From positions 1,984,001 to 2,048,000 of the forward strand of contig NZ_JACSEU010000001.1 in NCBI RefSeq assembly GCF_014334335.1: a stretch of 64,000 nucleotides of DNA. Direction: 5' to 3'. Each line of letters begins with the position of its first letter. The first letter of the stretch is position 1. The notes under the pieces were generated by a model that saw nothing but the letters and a program-made list of their open reading frames with translations, made no database searches and was not told where the DNA came from. This DNA comes from Treponema sp. Marseille-Q3903 (lineage in GTDB: Bacteria > Spirochaetota > Spirochaetia > Treponematales > Treponemataceae). The position numbers and the translations under genes were made by a program. Positions 27,307-36,124 of this stretch are shown here, piece by piece.

Positions 27307-28956
27307 TCAATACCTGTATAAGTAAATATTCCCACTTAATGCAGTTCCATTTACTGTTATACACCCAGAATTATTGGAAATACCAAAATTACTTATAGAG
27401 TAAGGTAATATTTTACAATATTCTCTGCACGGAAGCTTCTTCAAACTTACATTTTTCAAAAAATATTCATTAGTAACCGGATCTTTTTTATTTTCATTGA
27501 AAAAGGAATTAATATTTTGATTTAATAATATTTTTGAAAATTCTATGAATAGACTGTCAGTATTTTTATTGAAATAATTTCCGATACAATCCCATCCTGT
27601 CTGTTTAGTATCAGTCATGGACTTTAAAAAACTAATTCCCCCCTGATCTATAAAATCAATTCCGTCATTTTCATAACCGATTCCACCTGCTTTTTCAAAT
27701 AACCAGTATAAAAACAGACATACAGCTCCTCTCTGACCGACACTATCATTTCTTCCTAAATAATCATTTTTACAAAATGAATAATAACTTGAATTTTCGA
27801 GATAAAAATTTATGAAATTTATATCTCCTCCAGAGCTTCCATAACCGCATAATAATTCTGTAAGATGACTCCAGCCTTCGTCCAGAAATAATTCTTCTTG
27901 CACAATGTCATTGTCGCCTTTTGAAAGGGATTTCCAGGTTTTTTGCGAGAAATTAACAGCATGTGCAAATTCATGAGAAACAGTGGCAATAATTGATTCT
28001 ATCGAGTAGTTTCTATTTTCACTATCAGGAAAAGCTACATAGATAATATCCATTTCATTACTATATGGATTATATGCGCTGCTAGTTTTCTCACTAATGT
28101 TTCTAAAGAAATCTTTTGAATTAAAAAAGCCAACAGCCTTATTTTCTTCGTTTATTGTTTTTGAAAAAAGGATTGTTAATTTACCATTTGAATCTATATC
28201 TGCGCATTCTCCCCAAAGTTCTTTAACGCGCCTCATTACAAAATTTTCCAAAGGCATAATAATTTTATCAATGTCATCGTGATTAACATTTGCAATGCCT
28301 TTTGGAATCCAGACAGAAAATTCATTACCATCATAATATTTTTCTGCAATTATTTTATGTGGAGAATTTAGAGTTTCATTTGTATTTATGACATAAAATT
28401 CTCTAGATTGATAACCAGATTCTATATTTCGTGCAGATTTTATTTTATTAATCTGTAAATTCATCAGATTATTTTTTAAATATATATCCCTGTTAAATTC
28501 AGTATCATTTTTATTGTTTTTTTCTGAATTAAATTCAAGAAAAGAAGAATCCATTTTACCATTCAGGCTGAAAATGCCAAACGATTCATTTTTATCGATA
28601 TTGAAATTAAACGGCAAATGTGTAATCAAACTTATATTTTTATAATTTTGATTTGCCTGCACTTCTATACATACAGAAGATGTTTTTTTTGCTTTATTGT
28701 CTTTTAATGTTATAGTATGGCTTCCTTCAGAAAGACTTCTTGTAAAATGGTATCCTTCTCCAATCTTTCCGTCAATTGATGAATACCAGATTAAATTTCT
28801 ATCTTTTACATTACAGGAAAAAACAATTTCCGTATCCGTATAATAAATCCAGTTTTGTTTTGGTGATTTTATTTCAATTTCATAATATTCAGGAAGATTA
28901 TTATTACAACTGAAAAACAAGAATATCAAAAATAAAATATAGATTATTCGTTTCAT
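27307..28956 (-). CDS. Zinc metallopeptidase lipoprotein
   Basis: A 549-residue lipoprotein (signal MKRIIYILFLIF, lipobox FFSC) with an N-terminal Ig-like region of about 100 residues and a gluzincin-type site HEFAH at residues 328-332. A downstream LDEGWSHLTE gives a candidate third zinc ligand; this pattern recalls the M30 hyicolysin family. A secreted, cell-anchored protease is likely. It starts 1 nt from the stop of the small lipoprotein gene (copy B) and is the fifth gene of that operon. No second copy exists in the window. The end faces the LuxR-type gene convergently, 50 bp away. Confidence 0.75.
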   Translation of the reverse strand: MKRIIYILFLIFLFFSCNNNLPEYYEIEIKSPKQNWIYYTDTEIVFSCNVKDRNLIWYSSIDGKIGEGYHFTRSLSEGSHTITLKDNKAKKTSSVCIEVQANQNYKNISLITHLPFNFNIDKNESFGIFSLNGKMDSSFLEFNSEKNNKNDTEFNRDIYLKNNLMNLQINKIKSARNIESGYQSREFYVINTNETLNSPHKIIAEKYYDGNEFSVWIPKGIANVNHDDIDKIIMPLENFVMRRVKELWGECADIDSNGKLTILFSKTINEENKAVGFFNSKDFFRNISEKTSSAYNPYSNEMDIIYVAFPDSENRNYSIESIIATVSHEFAHAVNFSQKTWKSLSKGDNDIVQEELFLDEGWSHLTELLCGYGSSGGDINFINFYLENSSYYSFCKNDYLGRNDSVGQRGAVCLFLYWLFEKAGGIGYENDGIDFIDQGGISFLKSMTDTKQTGWDCIGNYFNKNTDSLFIEFSKILLNQNINSFFNENKKDPVTNEYFLKNVSLKKLPCREYCKILPYSISNFGISNNSGCITVNGTALSGNIYLYRY

Positions 28957-28957
28957 T

Positions 28958-29659
28958 TTATTCTATACAGAAACTTATCGATGCACTGGAACAATTGCTT
29001 ACAGAATAATAATTATACGTTTCAAACAGAACATCCCCATATATATTCTGGGCATTAATTGTGAGATAGTATGTACCCGGTTCCAACGAGTTTACAGGAA
29101 TAATTACATAGTTTGATTTTACAGAAGCAAGCCATTTAGCAGATAACGAGTTTCGTATTATTACTTGATAAACAACATTATCAGCTTTTACAGAATCCCA
29201 TGATATTTGAATTTCATTTGTATTTATAAGACTTTTACCGGAAAGCACGTTATTACCTTCAGAATCGGAAAAGTTTGTTACAACCGGTTTGCTGTCTAAT
29301 CTAAAGTGAGGGACAATAATTTTATATGTATCGCCGATGATGTTTGATTTAACTTTAATTTCATAATTATCGTTATCGATTCCATTCATACTACCTTTAT
29401 AGCATTGAATATTATTATCAAATTCCAAAATCAGGGATACTCCTGATGAGCTTTTAACCGAAACGACTGCACAATTTACTGACTGCCCTGATTCATTTTC
29501 CAGATAAACATTAAATTCAATATTTTTATTATATTCAGAAGTAATTTTTACCCTTGCATTAAGATGAGAGTCATTTTCTGAATTTTGAATATTTTTACAG
29601 GAGCTTAATAAAATCAAGCTTACCAGCATCGAATAAAGTATTTTTTTTACATTCAGCAT
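28958..29659 (-). CDS. Small lipoprotein, copy B, full length
   Basis: The 233-residue complete version of the lipoprotein truncated at 21975. Signal peptide with SLILLSSC lipobox, Ig/Fn3-like body, and the native C-terminus NIYGDVLFETYNYYSVSNC with extra cysteines. Fourth gene of the copy-B operon, coupled to the metallopeptidase gene (1-nt gap). Function unknown; an adhesion or substrate-presenting role is possible. Confidence 0.75.
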   Translation of the reverse strand: MLNVKKILYSMLVSLILLSSCKNIQNSENDSHLNARVKITSEYNKNIEFNVYLENESGQSVNCAVVSVKSSSGVSLILEFDNNIQCYKGSMNGIDNDNYEIKVKSNIIGDTYKIIVPHFRLDSKPVVTNFSDSEGNNVLSGKSLINTNEIQISWDSVKADNVVYQVIIRNSLSAKWLASVKSNYVIIPVNSLEPGTYYLTINAQNIYGDVLFETYNYYSVSNCSSASISFCIE

Positions 29660-29677
29660 AAATACCTGCCTTGCCTT

Positions 29678-31000
29678 TTACGGTCTTATAGCAACAAGTT
29701 CACTGGTAAGAGTTTCCTGATCAAGATTAAAATAGATAAACATATCGTCATAAACGGCATTTTTATCCATCCCCAGGCTCTTTACCGAATAATCTACACC
29801 GAGTATTTCTCCGGTCTCTGCATCATAAACCCTCAGGCTGTCCCATACTACGACGAGGCATTTTCCGTTTACTACTTCAGGCTTTGTCCACAGTGAGCCG
29901 GAGTCTTCCGGCAGATCTCCCCAGATGAATTTACCGTTTTCATCAATGCACTGGATGTTTGTGATGAATTCCTCGGGAATTCCTGACATTTCTGAAGACA
30001 GATAACCTGCAGTATTTGTAAAATAGAATTTTTTATTCCACCAGGTTATTCCTACGCTGTAAATTGAAGCACCAACACTCATCTGTTTTTTCATTTCTTC
30101 CAGAGAAAAAGTCTGCTCCCATAAAGTTTTACCGGTTGAAATGTCGTAACACCCCTGACTTGGGTCTTCCAGTATGTATAATCTGTCATCTACAATATAC
30201 ATGTTCACAAATCCATAACCGAAAAGTTTATATGTCTTTTTTTCCCATCTGAGTGTATTAGCTCTTGTATCGTAGGCGCCCATAATGCTGGCATCATATT
30301 TTTCAAACTGATTGAAGGTTATGAAATAAATGACGCCATCCTTTGCCACAGGGGTCATCATTACAGACTGGTCGTCATACCTGTTCTGCCAGACAAGCGC
30401 AGGTTTAACATACTGGGTCTCCGGCGCACCCTCTGAAAAGTCAACTGACGATAAATCTAACTTTATGATTCCGGGGTTTTCCGTGTTATGAGGATTATAA
30501 TCAGGAGAATTAGGCCAGTATAGCGAGTCATCAACCAGAATCCAGTTATCAGCCCTTATATATGTCCGGTTTTTCTCAATGTCATTTTCAAAATATGTTA
30601 TGGTTGTTGTCTTTAAGCCTGTTGCATCATCATAGCAGTCAATGCAGCCTATATTTTTTATTAAAATATAATTTTTTCCGTTTCTTGTAATTAAGACCGG
30701 ATAACATGAAAATGTTCTCTGTACAGGAGTGCTCCACAGGCGTTCTCCATATTTTAAATCTATTTTTGAATAAAATATCCCTTTATTTTTTCCCGGGCGT
30801 TTGTATTCAAAAATGTAATAATACCTTCCGTACTGCTGTCCATATTCAGAACTAGAATGCGCTGTTGTATGTAATGTCCAGACCTTGTCCTGTTCATAGG
30901 CAGGCAGCTGCCTTTTCTTTTTTACTTCTTTAGAAAAATTAAATCTGCATGACAAGGTCATCATTATCAGAGGTATGATGATTAAAGTTTTTACTTTCAT
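29678..31000 (-). CDS. PQQ-like beta-propeller lipoprotein, copy B
   Basis: The 440-residue twin of the protein at 22629-23951. It keeps the LSC lipobox and all blades. The differences seen are Thr in STGKTLW and Leu in YFNLDQE. Both copies are intact, so gene dosage rather than divergence may be the present effect of the duplication. It lies 18 nt upstream of the small lipoprotein gene and 57 nt after the lipase gene. Confidence 0.75.
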   Translation of the reverse strand: MKVKTLIIIPLIMMTLSCRFNFSKEVKKKRQLPAYEQDKVWTLHTTAHSSSEYGQQYGRYYYIFEYKRPGKNKGIFYSKIDLKYGERLWSTPVQRTFSCYPVLITRNGKNYILIKNIGCIDCYDDATGLKTTTITYFENDIEKNRTYIRADNWILVDDSLYWPNSPDYNPHNTENPGIIKLDLSSVDFSEGAPETQYVKPALVWQNRYDDQSVMMTPVAKDGVIYFITFNQFEKYDASIMGAYDTRANTLRWEKKTYKLFGYGFVNMYIVDDRLYILEDPSQGCYDISTGKTLWEQTFSLEEMKKQMSVGASIYSVGITWWNKKFYFTNTAGYLSSEMSGIPEEFITNIQCIDENGKFIWGDLPEDSGSLWTKPEVVNGKCLVVVWDSLRVYDAETGEILGVDYSVKSLGMDKNAVYDDMFIYFNLDQETLTSELVAIRP

Positions 31001-31057
31001 AAGAAGTCTCCTTTACGGCAGCTGCCTGTAGTGCATTATGCAGGCGGCCGGTTTTAA

Positions 31058-32404
31058 TTATTTTTTTATGACACCGGCTTCCTTGAGCATAGGAAAGACA
31101 ACATCATTGAATGTTTCCTCGCAATTAATATCCCTGTGGTTCTTATAGATTTCAACATACCCTTTTGGCTTTTTCCCCAATACGTTTGAGTGAACTTCTT
31201 CATATTTCCCTGTAGCAGGATTATAAAACTGTTTCGGAAAAAACTGATTCTCTTTTGCTACAAGACCATCATTCTCTGCTGACCCTTTCAGTTCATTCAG
31301 TTCTCCGTCAACATTACAAAACCAGTCTCTTGCGGTACAGCAATCCCTGTATGCATTATAGTGTCCGGTCAGAAATCCGAACGCTAAATATGTTCTGACA
31401 TGATTTAATATCTGGGCAGTTTCAAATACGTTTGAGGCTGTTTTACAGTAAGAACGTATTATCTGTTCTTTATCGCTGGCAAGGCTTAAAGTATTGCTGT
31501 TGGTTCCAACAATATAGCCGACAGGTAATTTTCCTGAAAATTTAGGATTATCTTTATATGCCGTATATGTAGTGTATACCGGTTCTTCATGAGTCACCCA
31601 CCACCACCAGCACCAGCTTACTCTTTCCCATCTTGTGTATTTCCGTGTACCTGTTTGTTTTTTATATGTAACAGAAGTGGTATCTGAAACATTTTCCCTA
31701 ATGAAAGCAGAACCGGGAACCATATCATATATTTCAGCAATTACCGGATAACTTGCAGAATTCCAGCCTTGTTTTATATAGCTGTTTGCAAATCCCGGAT
31801 AGATATAATCAATCTTATCTACAATATCCCCGGCAGAACTGATTCCGATTTTATTCATTACATATTTTTCAATGAGTGTAGTTACTATTGTGATTTTAGC
31901 AACTCCATGAATTCCGTTCAGCCAGATATTTCCGTCTTCGGTTGCTTTTGCTTTTAAAGTACTGAAATTATTTTCCAAAGCTTTCAGTCCCTTATCAATA
32001 CCGGAAATTGTAATTACAGCTCTTAATCTTTCATAATTTGCTCTTGCTTCCTCTCTCTCCTGCAAAGTCAAATATGGATCATTTATTCTTCGCTCAAGCA
32101 TTGCGGCGTATGCAAGCACTCTGATTCCTCCCTGACTATGTCCGACTATGGCATAACGGTCTGTATGTCCTTTTTCTATGTCATCCTGAATTACATAATC
32201 TATTTCACTATTTACCCTGACCTTAAGGGATTCTTTATGCTCTGAAGAAGGAATGGCATCAAAACTGAATCCGCTGAATTCACGGTAATTTTTATCTGAT
32301 AATCCGGAAACTTTATTACCTATTCCCGGGGCAGCCACAGATATACTACTGCTGCTGAAGCAGAAGGCAGCAATCAATAAACTATAAACATTTCTTTTTG
32401 TCAT
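31058..32404 (-). CDS. Exported lipase/esterase-like hydrolase, copy B
   Basis: Same 448-residue protein as at 24009-25355, including the signal peptide, GHSQGG at Ser90 and the Trp cluster at 264-269. I see no amino-acid difference. AGGAGG lies 6-7 nt upstream of the ATG, so it can be translated on its own even though the preceding lipoprotein gene is frameshifted in this copy. Confidence 0.75.
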   Translation of the reverse strand: MTKRNVYSLLIAAFCFSSSSISVAAPGIGNKVSGLSDKNYREFSGFSFDAIPSSEHKESLKVRVNSEIDYVIQDDIEKGHTDRYAIVGHSQGGIRVLAYAAMLERRINDPYLTLQEREEARANYERLRAVITISGIDKGLKALENNFSTLKAKATEDGNIWLNGIHGVAKITIVTTLIEKYVMNKIGISSAGDIVDKIDYIYPGFANSYIKQGWNSASYPVIAEIYDMVPGSAFIRENVSDTTSVTYKKQTGTRKYTRWERVSWCWWWWVTHEEPVYTTYTAYKDNPKFSGKLPVGYIVGTNSNTLSLASDKEQIIRSYCKTASNVFETAQILNHVRTYLAFGFLTGHYNAYRDCCTARDWFCNVDGELNELKGSAENDGLVAKENQFFPKQFYNPATGKYEEVHSNVLGKKPKGYVEIYKNHRDINCEETFNDVVFPMLKEAGVIKK

Positions 32405-32417
32405 TTAGCGTTTCCTC

Positions 32418-33394
32418 CTAAAAATTTCCTAAGAGCTTAAATACAGAATCTTCTGTTTTATTAACTTCGACATCTTCATAAACTTCTACAATTGTCTCAA
32501 TACAACTCAGGTCCCCGGGGTCTCCAAATTTAACTGACGGTTCTTCAAAGATATTTCCGTTTTCTTTCATTTTATTGAAATCTTCTTCTGAAATTTCAGG
32601 AATATCATCAATAGTTTTAAAATATTCTGTATCTTCAGGAATTCCTTCGATTCTTTTTTCATAATCTGTAACAATTTTTGTAATCATTCCGACTTTGACA
32701 TATTCATCACCACATTTCTGGTATACATATTCGGCTGAAGTTGTAACTGTCGCTCCGTCATTTTTAACAGCAACGGTTTCCATTTCTGTAAGTACGTCTG
32801 CTGCAGAGTCAAACGAAACCCGTGTAGATATTCTTTTTTCGAATTCAGATGTGAATAATTCATTCGGAAGCGACAGGGTAAGGCTTGAATTCTTTTTATC
32901 TTCTGTGATATCAAAATTAAGTCTTGTTGCCTCTTTCTTTATGGAATCCAGATTTACTTTTCCAAAACCTAATCCATATCCCATAAATGCTAAATCATCT
33001 GGAGCTGCTTCAAGTGGAATTCTCTGCTGAATCTCATTGGAAGCGCTGTCAAACATAATCATTTCCTTATCATTAGAAATAACGGATCTGAAACGTCCAT
33101 CAGGGCTTTGATTAAGCATGTCTAATCTTACATACTGTTCATCATTAATTAATTTAGCAGCTAAATGGTATTGCGATGTTAGGTTCAGGGAAGTGTCTCT
33201 GCGGCTGTTCATACTGTATACACTGACTTTCGCTTCGAATGCGTTTATTGTATCAGAGGTATCATTCCAGCTTACGGAAATTTCTTTATCAGAAACTAAT
33301 TGCCTTTCAGGAGAAATTGAATTTCCTGTATTGCAGCCTGAAAAAAAATTGCAGTACCGGTAATTATAAACCATGTTAAAATAATCTTTTTCAT
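32418..33394 (-). pseudogene. Lipoprotein gene copy B, frameshifted in the signal peptide
   Basis: Corresponds to 25369-26346. The run of A on the plus strand near 33341-33348 has eight bases instead of nine. From the ATG at 33394 the frame reads through the signal core, then changes to FFQAA and loses the FSGC lipobox. Downstream the original frame is intact for the remaining 300 codons but lacks a start with a signal peptide. This may be a decayed copy or the off state of a slippage-prone tract. Confidence 0.8.
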
Positions 33395-33519
33395 CAATAA
33401 CCCTCTCTCTTACAGATTTATGTACCCTGCAATAATTCTATATCACGATTAGAGAAAATAAAGTCATAAAAAGGTCATATTCGGGTAAAAAAAAGTCATA
33501 TTTCAAAGAGAATATTTGT

Positions 33520-33548
33520 TTGATACGCTCAGGCTGGCAGTATATGAT
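33520..33548 (+). promoter_or_regulatory. Promoter of the broken LuxR-type copy
   Basis: TTGATA (33520-33525), 17-nt spacer, TATGAT (33543-33548). The spacer differs from copy A (CGCTCAGGCTGG in place of CTATCAGTCCGT), one of the few clustered differences between the copies. Confidence 0.5.
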
Positions 33549-33563
33549 TCAATTACAGATAAA

Positions 33564-33849
33564 ATGTCATTAAATTTATATTCAAAAAATAATAAAAAGA
33601 AATGCAGTTTTTTTGTATTGTCGCTATTTTTCTATTATTACTCTCTAACTGCTTTGAGCTAGTAAGGCTGTTCTCAGATGATATCACTATAAATTCTTAT
33701 ACATGTATAAGTGGCATCATAATAAATTCAGCTTCGTGCATTATATTCAGCCTGCTGATAATTATTCCTGCTCGTTTTGGACTGCTTGCACTTGTCTCTG
33801 TTACTTACGGACTCTGGTTACTGTATGTTGATTCATCCGGTGTAATTCC
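33564..33849 (+). pseudogene. LuxR-type regulator gene copy B, frameshifted and truncated
   Basis: Starts as in copy A at the ATG 33564, loses one base near 33600 (AAGAAATGCAG against AAGAAAATACAG) and goes out of frame. It ends at 33849, before the last half of the membrane region and the whole DNA-binding domain. It cannot make a regulator, so copy B of the operon would depend on the intact protein from 26516. Confidence 0.85.
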
Positions 33850-33861
33850 TGATAGCAGTTT

Positions 33862-34025
33862 GATGACTGTTTCGGAGGCGAAATAATAAGTCTTGCAATG
33901 GACACAAACATGAAAGAAGAGCTTTGTATTTCTGCTCTGAATGCAGCCTTCGAGATGAGAAAGCCGCATTCAGGAGTGATAATTCACAGTGATGCCGGAA
34001 GCCGGTACACAAGTGAGGCATGTAG
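33862..34025 (+). mobile_element. IS3-family transposase fragment
   Basis: In one frame the DNA reads DDCFGGEIISLAMDTNM and then GVIIHSDAGSRYTSEA, the integrase-core region of IS3-type OrfB around the second catalytic Asp. Both ends of the element, OrfA and the third catalytic Glu are missing, so it is dead debris. It abuts the truncated LuxR copy and a mobilisation-like fragment. Confidence 0.85.
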
Positions 34026-34312
34026 TAGTAGGAGAGTTGAAGACAAAATCAAGTAAAAATATTTTCAGGAAATTAAACGAGTATTTTAAGAATTTGCAGG
34101 ATAAACAAGAGGAGATTATGAAGAAACATAATTCATTATCAGTTGAATATGATGAATTGGAACATCTGAAAAACAATATGAATGAGTATATGGGGAGAAA
34201 TAAAACTAAAAAGGAAAAGGAATCGGTGATTGGTTCAATTAAGAAACATCGGAGTGAAGAAAGAGAAATATCTAAAGAAAAGAATAAAATATCGAAAGAA
34301 GCTGAAAGATAG
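34022..34312 (+). pseudogene. C-terminal fragment, possibly of a mobilisation protein
   Basis: About 95 residues of charged coiled-coil sequence (GELKTKSSKNIFRKLNEYF, then EEIMKKHNSLSVEYDELEH and repeated Lys/Glu runs) without a proper start; the open frame begins only inside the IS remnant. Relaxases and plasmid-recombination proteins often end in such coiled coils, so a lost relaxase is possible, but I do not recognise it firmly. A terminator follows. Confidence 0.4.
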
Positions 34313-34319
34313 GTCTATT

Positions 34320-34355
34320 GTCGGTGTGGCCTTAGGACTGCACCGGCTCTTTTTA
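34320..34355 (+). terminator. Intrinsic terminator after the mobilisation-like fragment
   Basis: GTCGGTGTGG pairs with CTGCACCGGC (34320-34347, with G-T pairs) and is followed by TCTTTTT. It begins 8 nt after the stop at 34312. Confidence 0.65.
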
Positions 34356-34510
34356 TTTGGGGGATATGTTTAAGAGTTTTGTTTTATTGAGCCTTTGGTA
34401 GATAAAAATTTAAAACACAAGAGTAGGATTATATAAAAATAGGGAAATAGGCAAACTATGAGAGGACACAGGAAGTTGAAATATACTTAAATTTTATTGG
34501 TAAGTTTGAA

Positions 34511-34627
34511 ATGCCGAAAAAAGAGCCTGTAAAAGAAGAACTTGAGGAATTGGAAAAACTAAGGAAAAAGAGAGAAAAGAAGCGGGAGTACAATTATAGG
34601 TATATGAGGAAGCTAAAAGAAAGGTGA
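34511..34627 (+). CDS. Small basic protein, 38 residues, possible remnant
   Basis: Short frame from ATG 34511: MPKKEPVKEELEELEKLR followed by a Lys/Arg-rich end (YRYMRKLKER). No clear ribosome site; TTGGTAAGTTTGAA precedes it. Highly charged, helical, 15 acidic or basic residues in the middle. It could be a mobilisation accessory protein or a fragment. The 34356-34510 stretch before it shows no gene. Confidence 0.3.
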   Translation: MPKKEPVKEELEELEKLRKKREKKREYNYRYMRKLKER

Positions 34628-34648
34628 GAGAATAATTTATAAAAGCTC

Positions 34649-34677
34649 TTGACAAAATAACAGATAAAAGATATTTT
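34649..34677 (+). promoter_or_regulatory. Promoter of the TetR-ABC operon
   Basis: TTGACA (34649-34654), 17-nt spacer, TATTTT (34672-34677), 46 nt before the tetR-type ATG. The operator lies just downstream. Confidence 0.65.
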
Positions 34678-34683
34678 AAAAAA

Positions 34684-34700
34684 AACCGAACGGTCGGAAT
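34684..34700 (+). promoter_or_regulatory. Probable TetR-family operator
   Basis: Partly palindromic ACCGAACGGTCGGAAT right after the -10 box, with CCGA and TCGG arms 4 bp apart (34686-34697). Its place over the transcription start is typical for autorepression by a TetR-type protein. Confidence 0.5.
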
Positions 34701-34722
34701 TTAATAAAAAGGTGTATCAGCT

Positions 34723-35412
34723 ATGGCGAAAGAATATAATGCAAAGGCTACCATTGAGGCTATTTTATCCGCATCAGCGAAGCTGTTTTTACAAATGGGA
34801 TTCGATAAGACCAGCATGATGGATATTGCAACAGCTGCCGGAATATCCAAGGGGGCTATTTATCATCATTTTAAATCGAAGGATGAAATTATCAAATCTG
34901 TTATGGAGAAGCAGGAACAAAGTGTAAAGGGTACAATAGAAAACTTTATGGAAGAGACCCGGTTTTTGAGTGGAAAAGAACAGTTGCAACTTATTTTGGA
35001 GAAAAATATCGAGAATCAGGAAGCACATTATTTAGATGATGCAATGAGTGTACGCATGAAAAGTGCAGAGTTTGTCCTATCCTACATGCAATCTTGTGTC
35101 AATAAGGATTCTAACTTTGTTTCAAAAATTATTAAGAGAGGAATACAAGATGGCTCTATCGTTACAGATTTTCCGGATGAATGTGCGGAAGTTTTTATGC
35201 TATTGCTCAATGTGTGGTGTGATCCGGCTGTTTTTGATTGTGATGGTGAGAAGTTATCCTCGAGACTCGGATTTTTACAATATATGATGAAGTCGATAGG
35301 CATCGATGTATTCAGTGATGAACTTATTGAAAAATCGTTGGAGCTATTGCAAAAATTATATCCAAAGGAGGATAAGACCGATGAATCATCATTTCATTAT
35401 AGAAACAAATAA
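34723..35412 (+). CDS. TetR-family transcription repressor
   Basis: A 229-residue protein with an N-terminal TetR helix-turn-helix (AILSASAKLFLQMGF, then MDIATAAGISKGAIYHHF and KSKDEII) and a helical ligand-binding C-terminal part. AAAGG lies about 9 nt upstream. First gene of a four-gene operon with an ABC exporter. It likely represses its own operon through the CCGA-N4-TCGG site until an effector binds (inference). Protein style and ribosome sites resemble those of Firmicutes, and the operon sits in mobile-element debris, so recent acquisition is likely. Confidence 0.85.
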   Translation: MAKEYNAKATIEAILSASAKLFLQMGFDKTSMMDIATAAGISKGAIYHHFKSKDEIIKSVMEKQEQSVKGTIENFMEETRFLSGKEQLQLILEKNIENQEAHYLDDAMSVRMKSAEFVLSYMQSCVNKDSNFVSKIIKRGIQDGSIVTDFPDECAEVFMLLLNVWCDPAVFDCDGEKLSSRLGFLQYMMKSIGIDVFSDELIEKSLELLQKLYPKEDKTDESSFHYRNK

Positions 35413-36124
35413 CCTGACAAAAACTTTTGGCGGTAAGGAAGTAATTAAAGCTTGTAATATGCATGTAGAAAAAGGTACGATTTATGGTTTTTTAGGTGCG
35501 AACGGAGCGGGGAAAACAACGGTATTCAAACTTCTCTCAGGACTTCTTACACCGACTATGGGAAAATTACAAATGTTTGGAATAGATAATCTTTCAACAC
35601 CGAGTGATATGTTATCACAGATTGGTACTTTGATAGAAACTCCCATTTTTTATGAACATTTGTCGGCAGCAGAAAATTTGCATATGCATCTTGCCTACAT
35701 GGGCAAGGAAGGTGGGAATGTAGAGGATGTCTTGTCAAAAGTCGGATTAAAGGATATTGGTGTTCAGCCGGTATCTACTTTTTCCTTGGGGATGCGTCAG
35801 CGTTTAGCGATTGCAAGAGCAATTATCCATAAACCACAACTATTGATTCTGGATGAGCCGATTAACGGACTGGATCCTATGGGAATTAAGGAAATGAGGG
35901 ACTTATTTTTGTACCTTGCAAAAACAGAGGGTATGACATTACTGATTTCCAGTCATATTTTGACAGAAATAGAGCATATTGCGGATACAATAGGGGTTAT
36001 TGTCAACGGAACGATAGTGAGAGAGGTCTCGATGGATAAGGTGAAGGTAGAGTATCCATCAGGTCTGGAAGAGTATTTTATGGATATTATGATAGGGAGA
36101 AAAGAAAATGAAAACGCTGATTAG
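35384..36124 (+). CDS. ABC transporter ATP-binding protein
   Basis: A 246-residue ATPase from the ATG at 35384, with GGAGG about 9 nt before it; the longer frame upstream lies in the TetR gene. Motifs: Walker A GANGAGKTT, Q-loop region IGTLIETP, signature FSLGMRQR, Walker B LLILDEP, switch His in SSHI. The group is the BcrA/lantibiotic-immunity type that pairs with ABC-2 permeases and commonly gives resistance to peptide antibiotics. It overlaps tetR by 29 bp and the permease gene by 17 bp. Confidence 0.88.
   Translation, partial: NHHFIIETNNLTKTFGGKEVIKACNMHVEKGTIYGFLGANGAGKTTVFKLLSGLLTPTMGKLQMFGIDNLSTPSDMLSQIGTLIETPIFYEHLSAAENLHMHLAYMGKEGGNVEDVLSKVGLKDIGVQPVSTFSLGMRQRLAIARAIIHKPQLLILDEPINGLDPMGIKEMRDLFLYLAKTEGMTLLISSHILTEIEHIADTIGVIVNGTIVREVSMDKVKVEYPSGLEEYFMDIMIGRKENENAD

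Larger units (their letters stand above)
29060..33849. repeat. Copy B of the 4.8-kb duplicated block
   Basis: Partner of 22011-26802. At the left it continues into the complete small lipoprotein and metallopeptidase genes. At the right it stops abruptly inside the LuxR-type gene at a shared TAATTCC. The layout fits a tandem duplication of one operon unit with loss of both outer ends. Confidence 0.95.

Noticed and set aside
32418-33374. 318-residue cytoplasmic form of the copy-B lipoprotein starting MVYNYRY
   Set aside because: That start lies on the frameshifted signal-peptide region and has no ribosome site; the intact copy shows the real start.
22011-33849. Duplication as a pure assembly error
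   Set aside because: The copies differ at scattered bases, have different one-base gaps, different truncated ends and unique DNA between them, so they are two real loci, though long reads should confirm.
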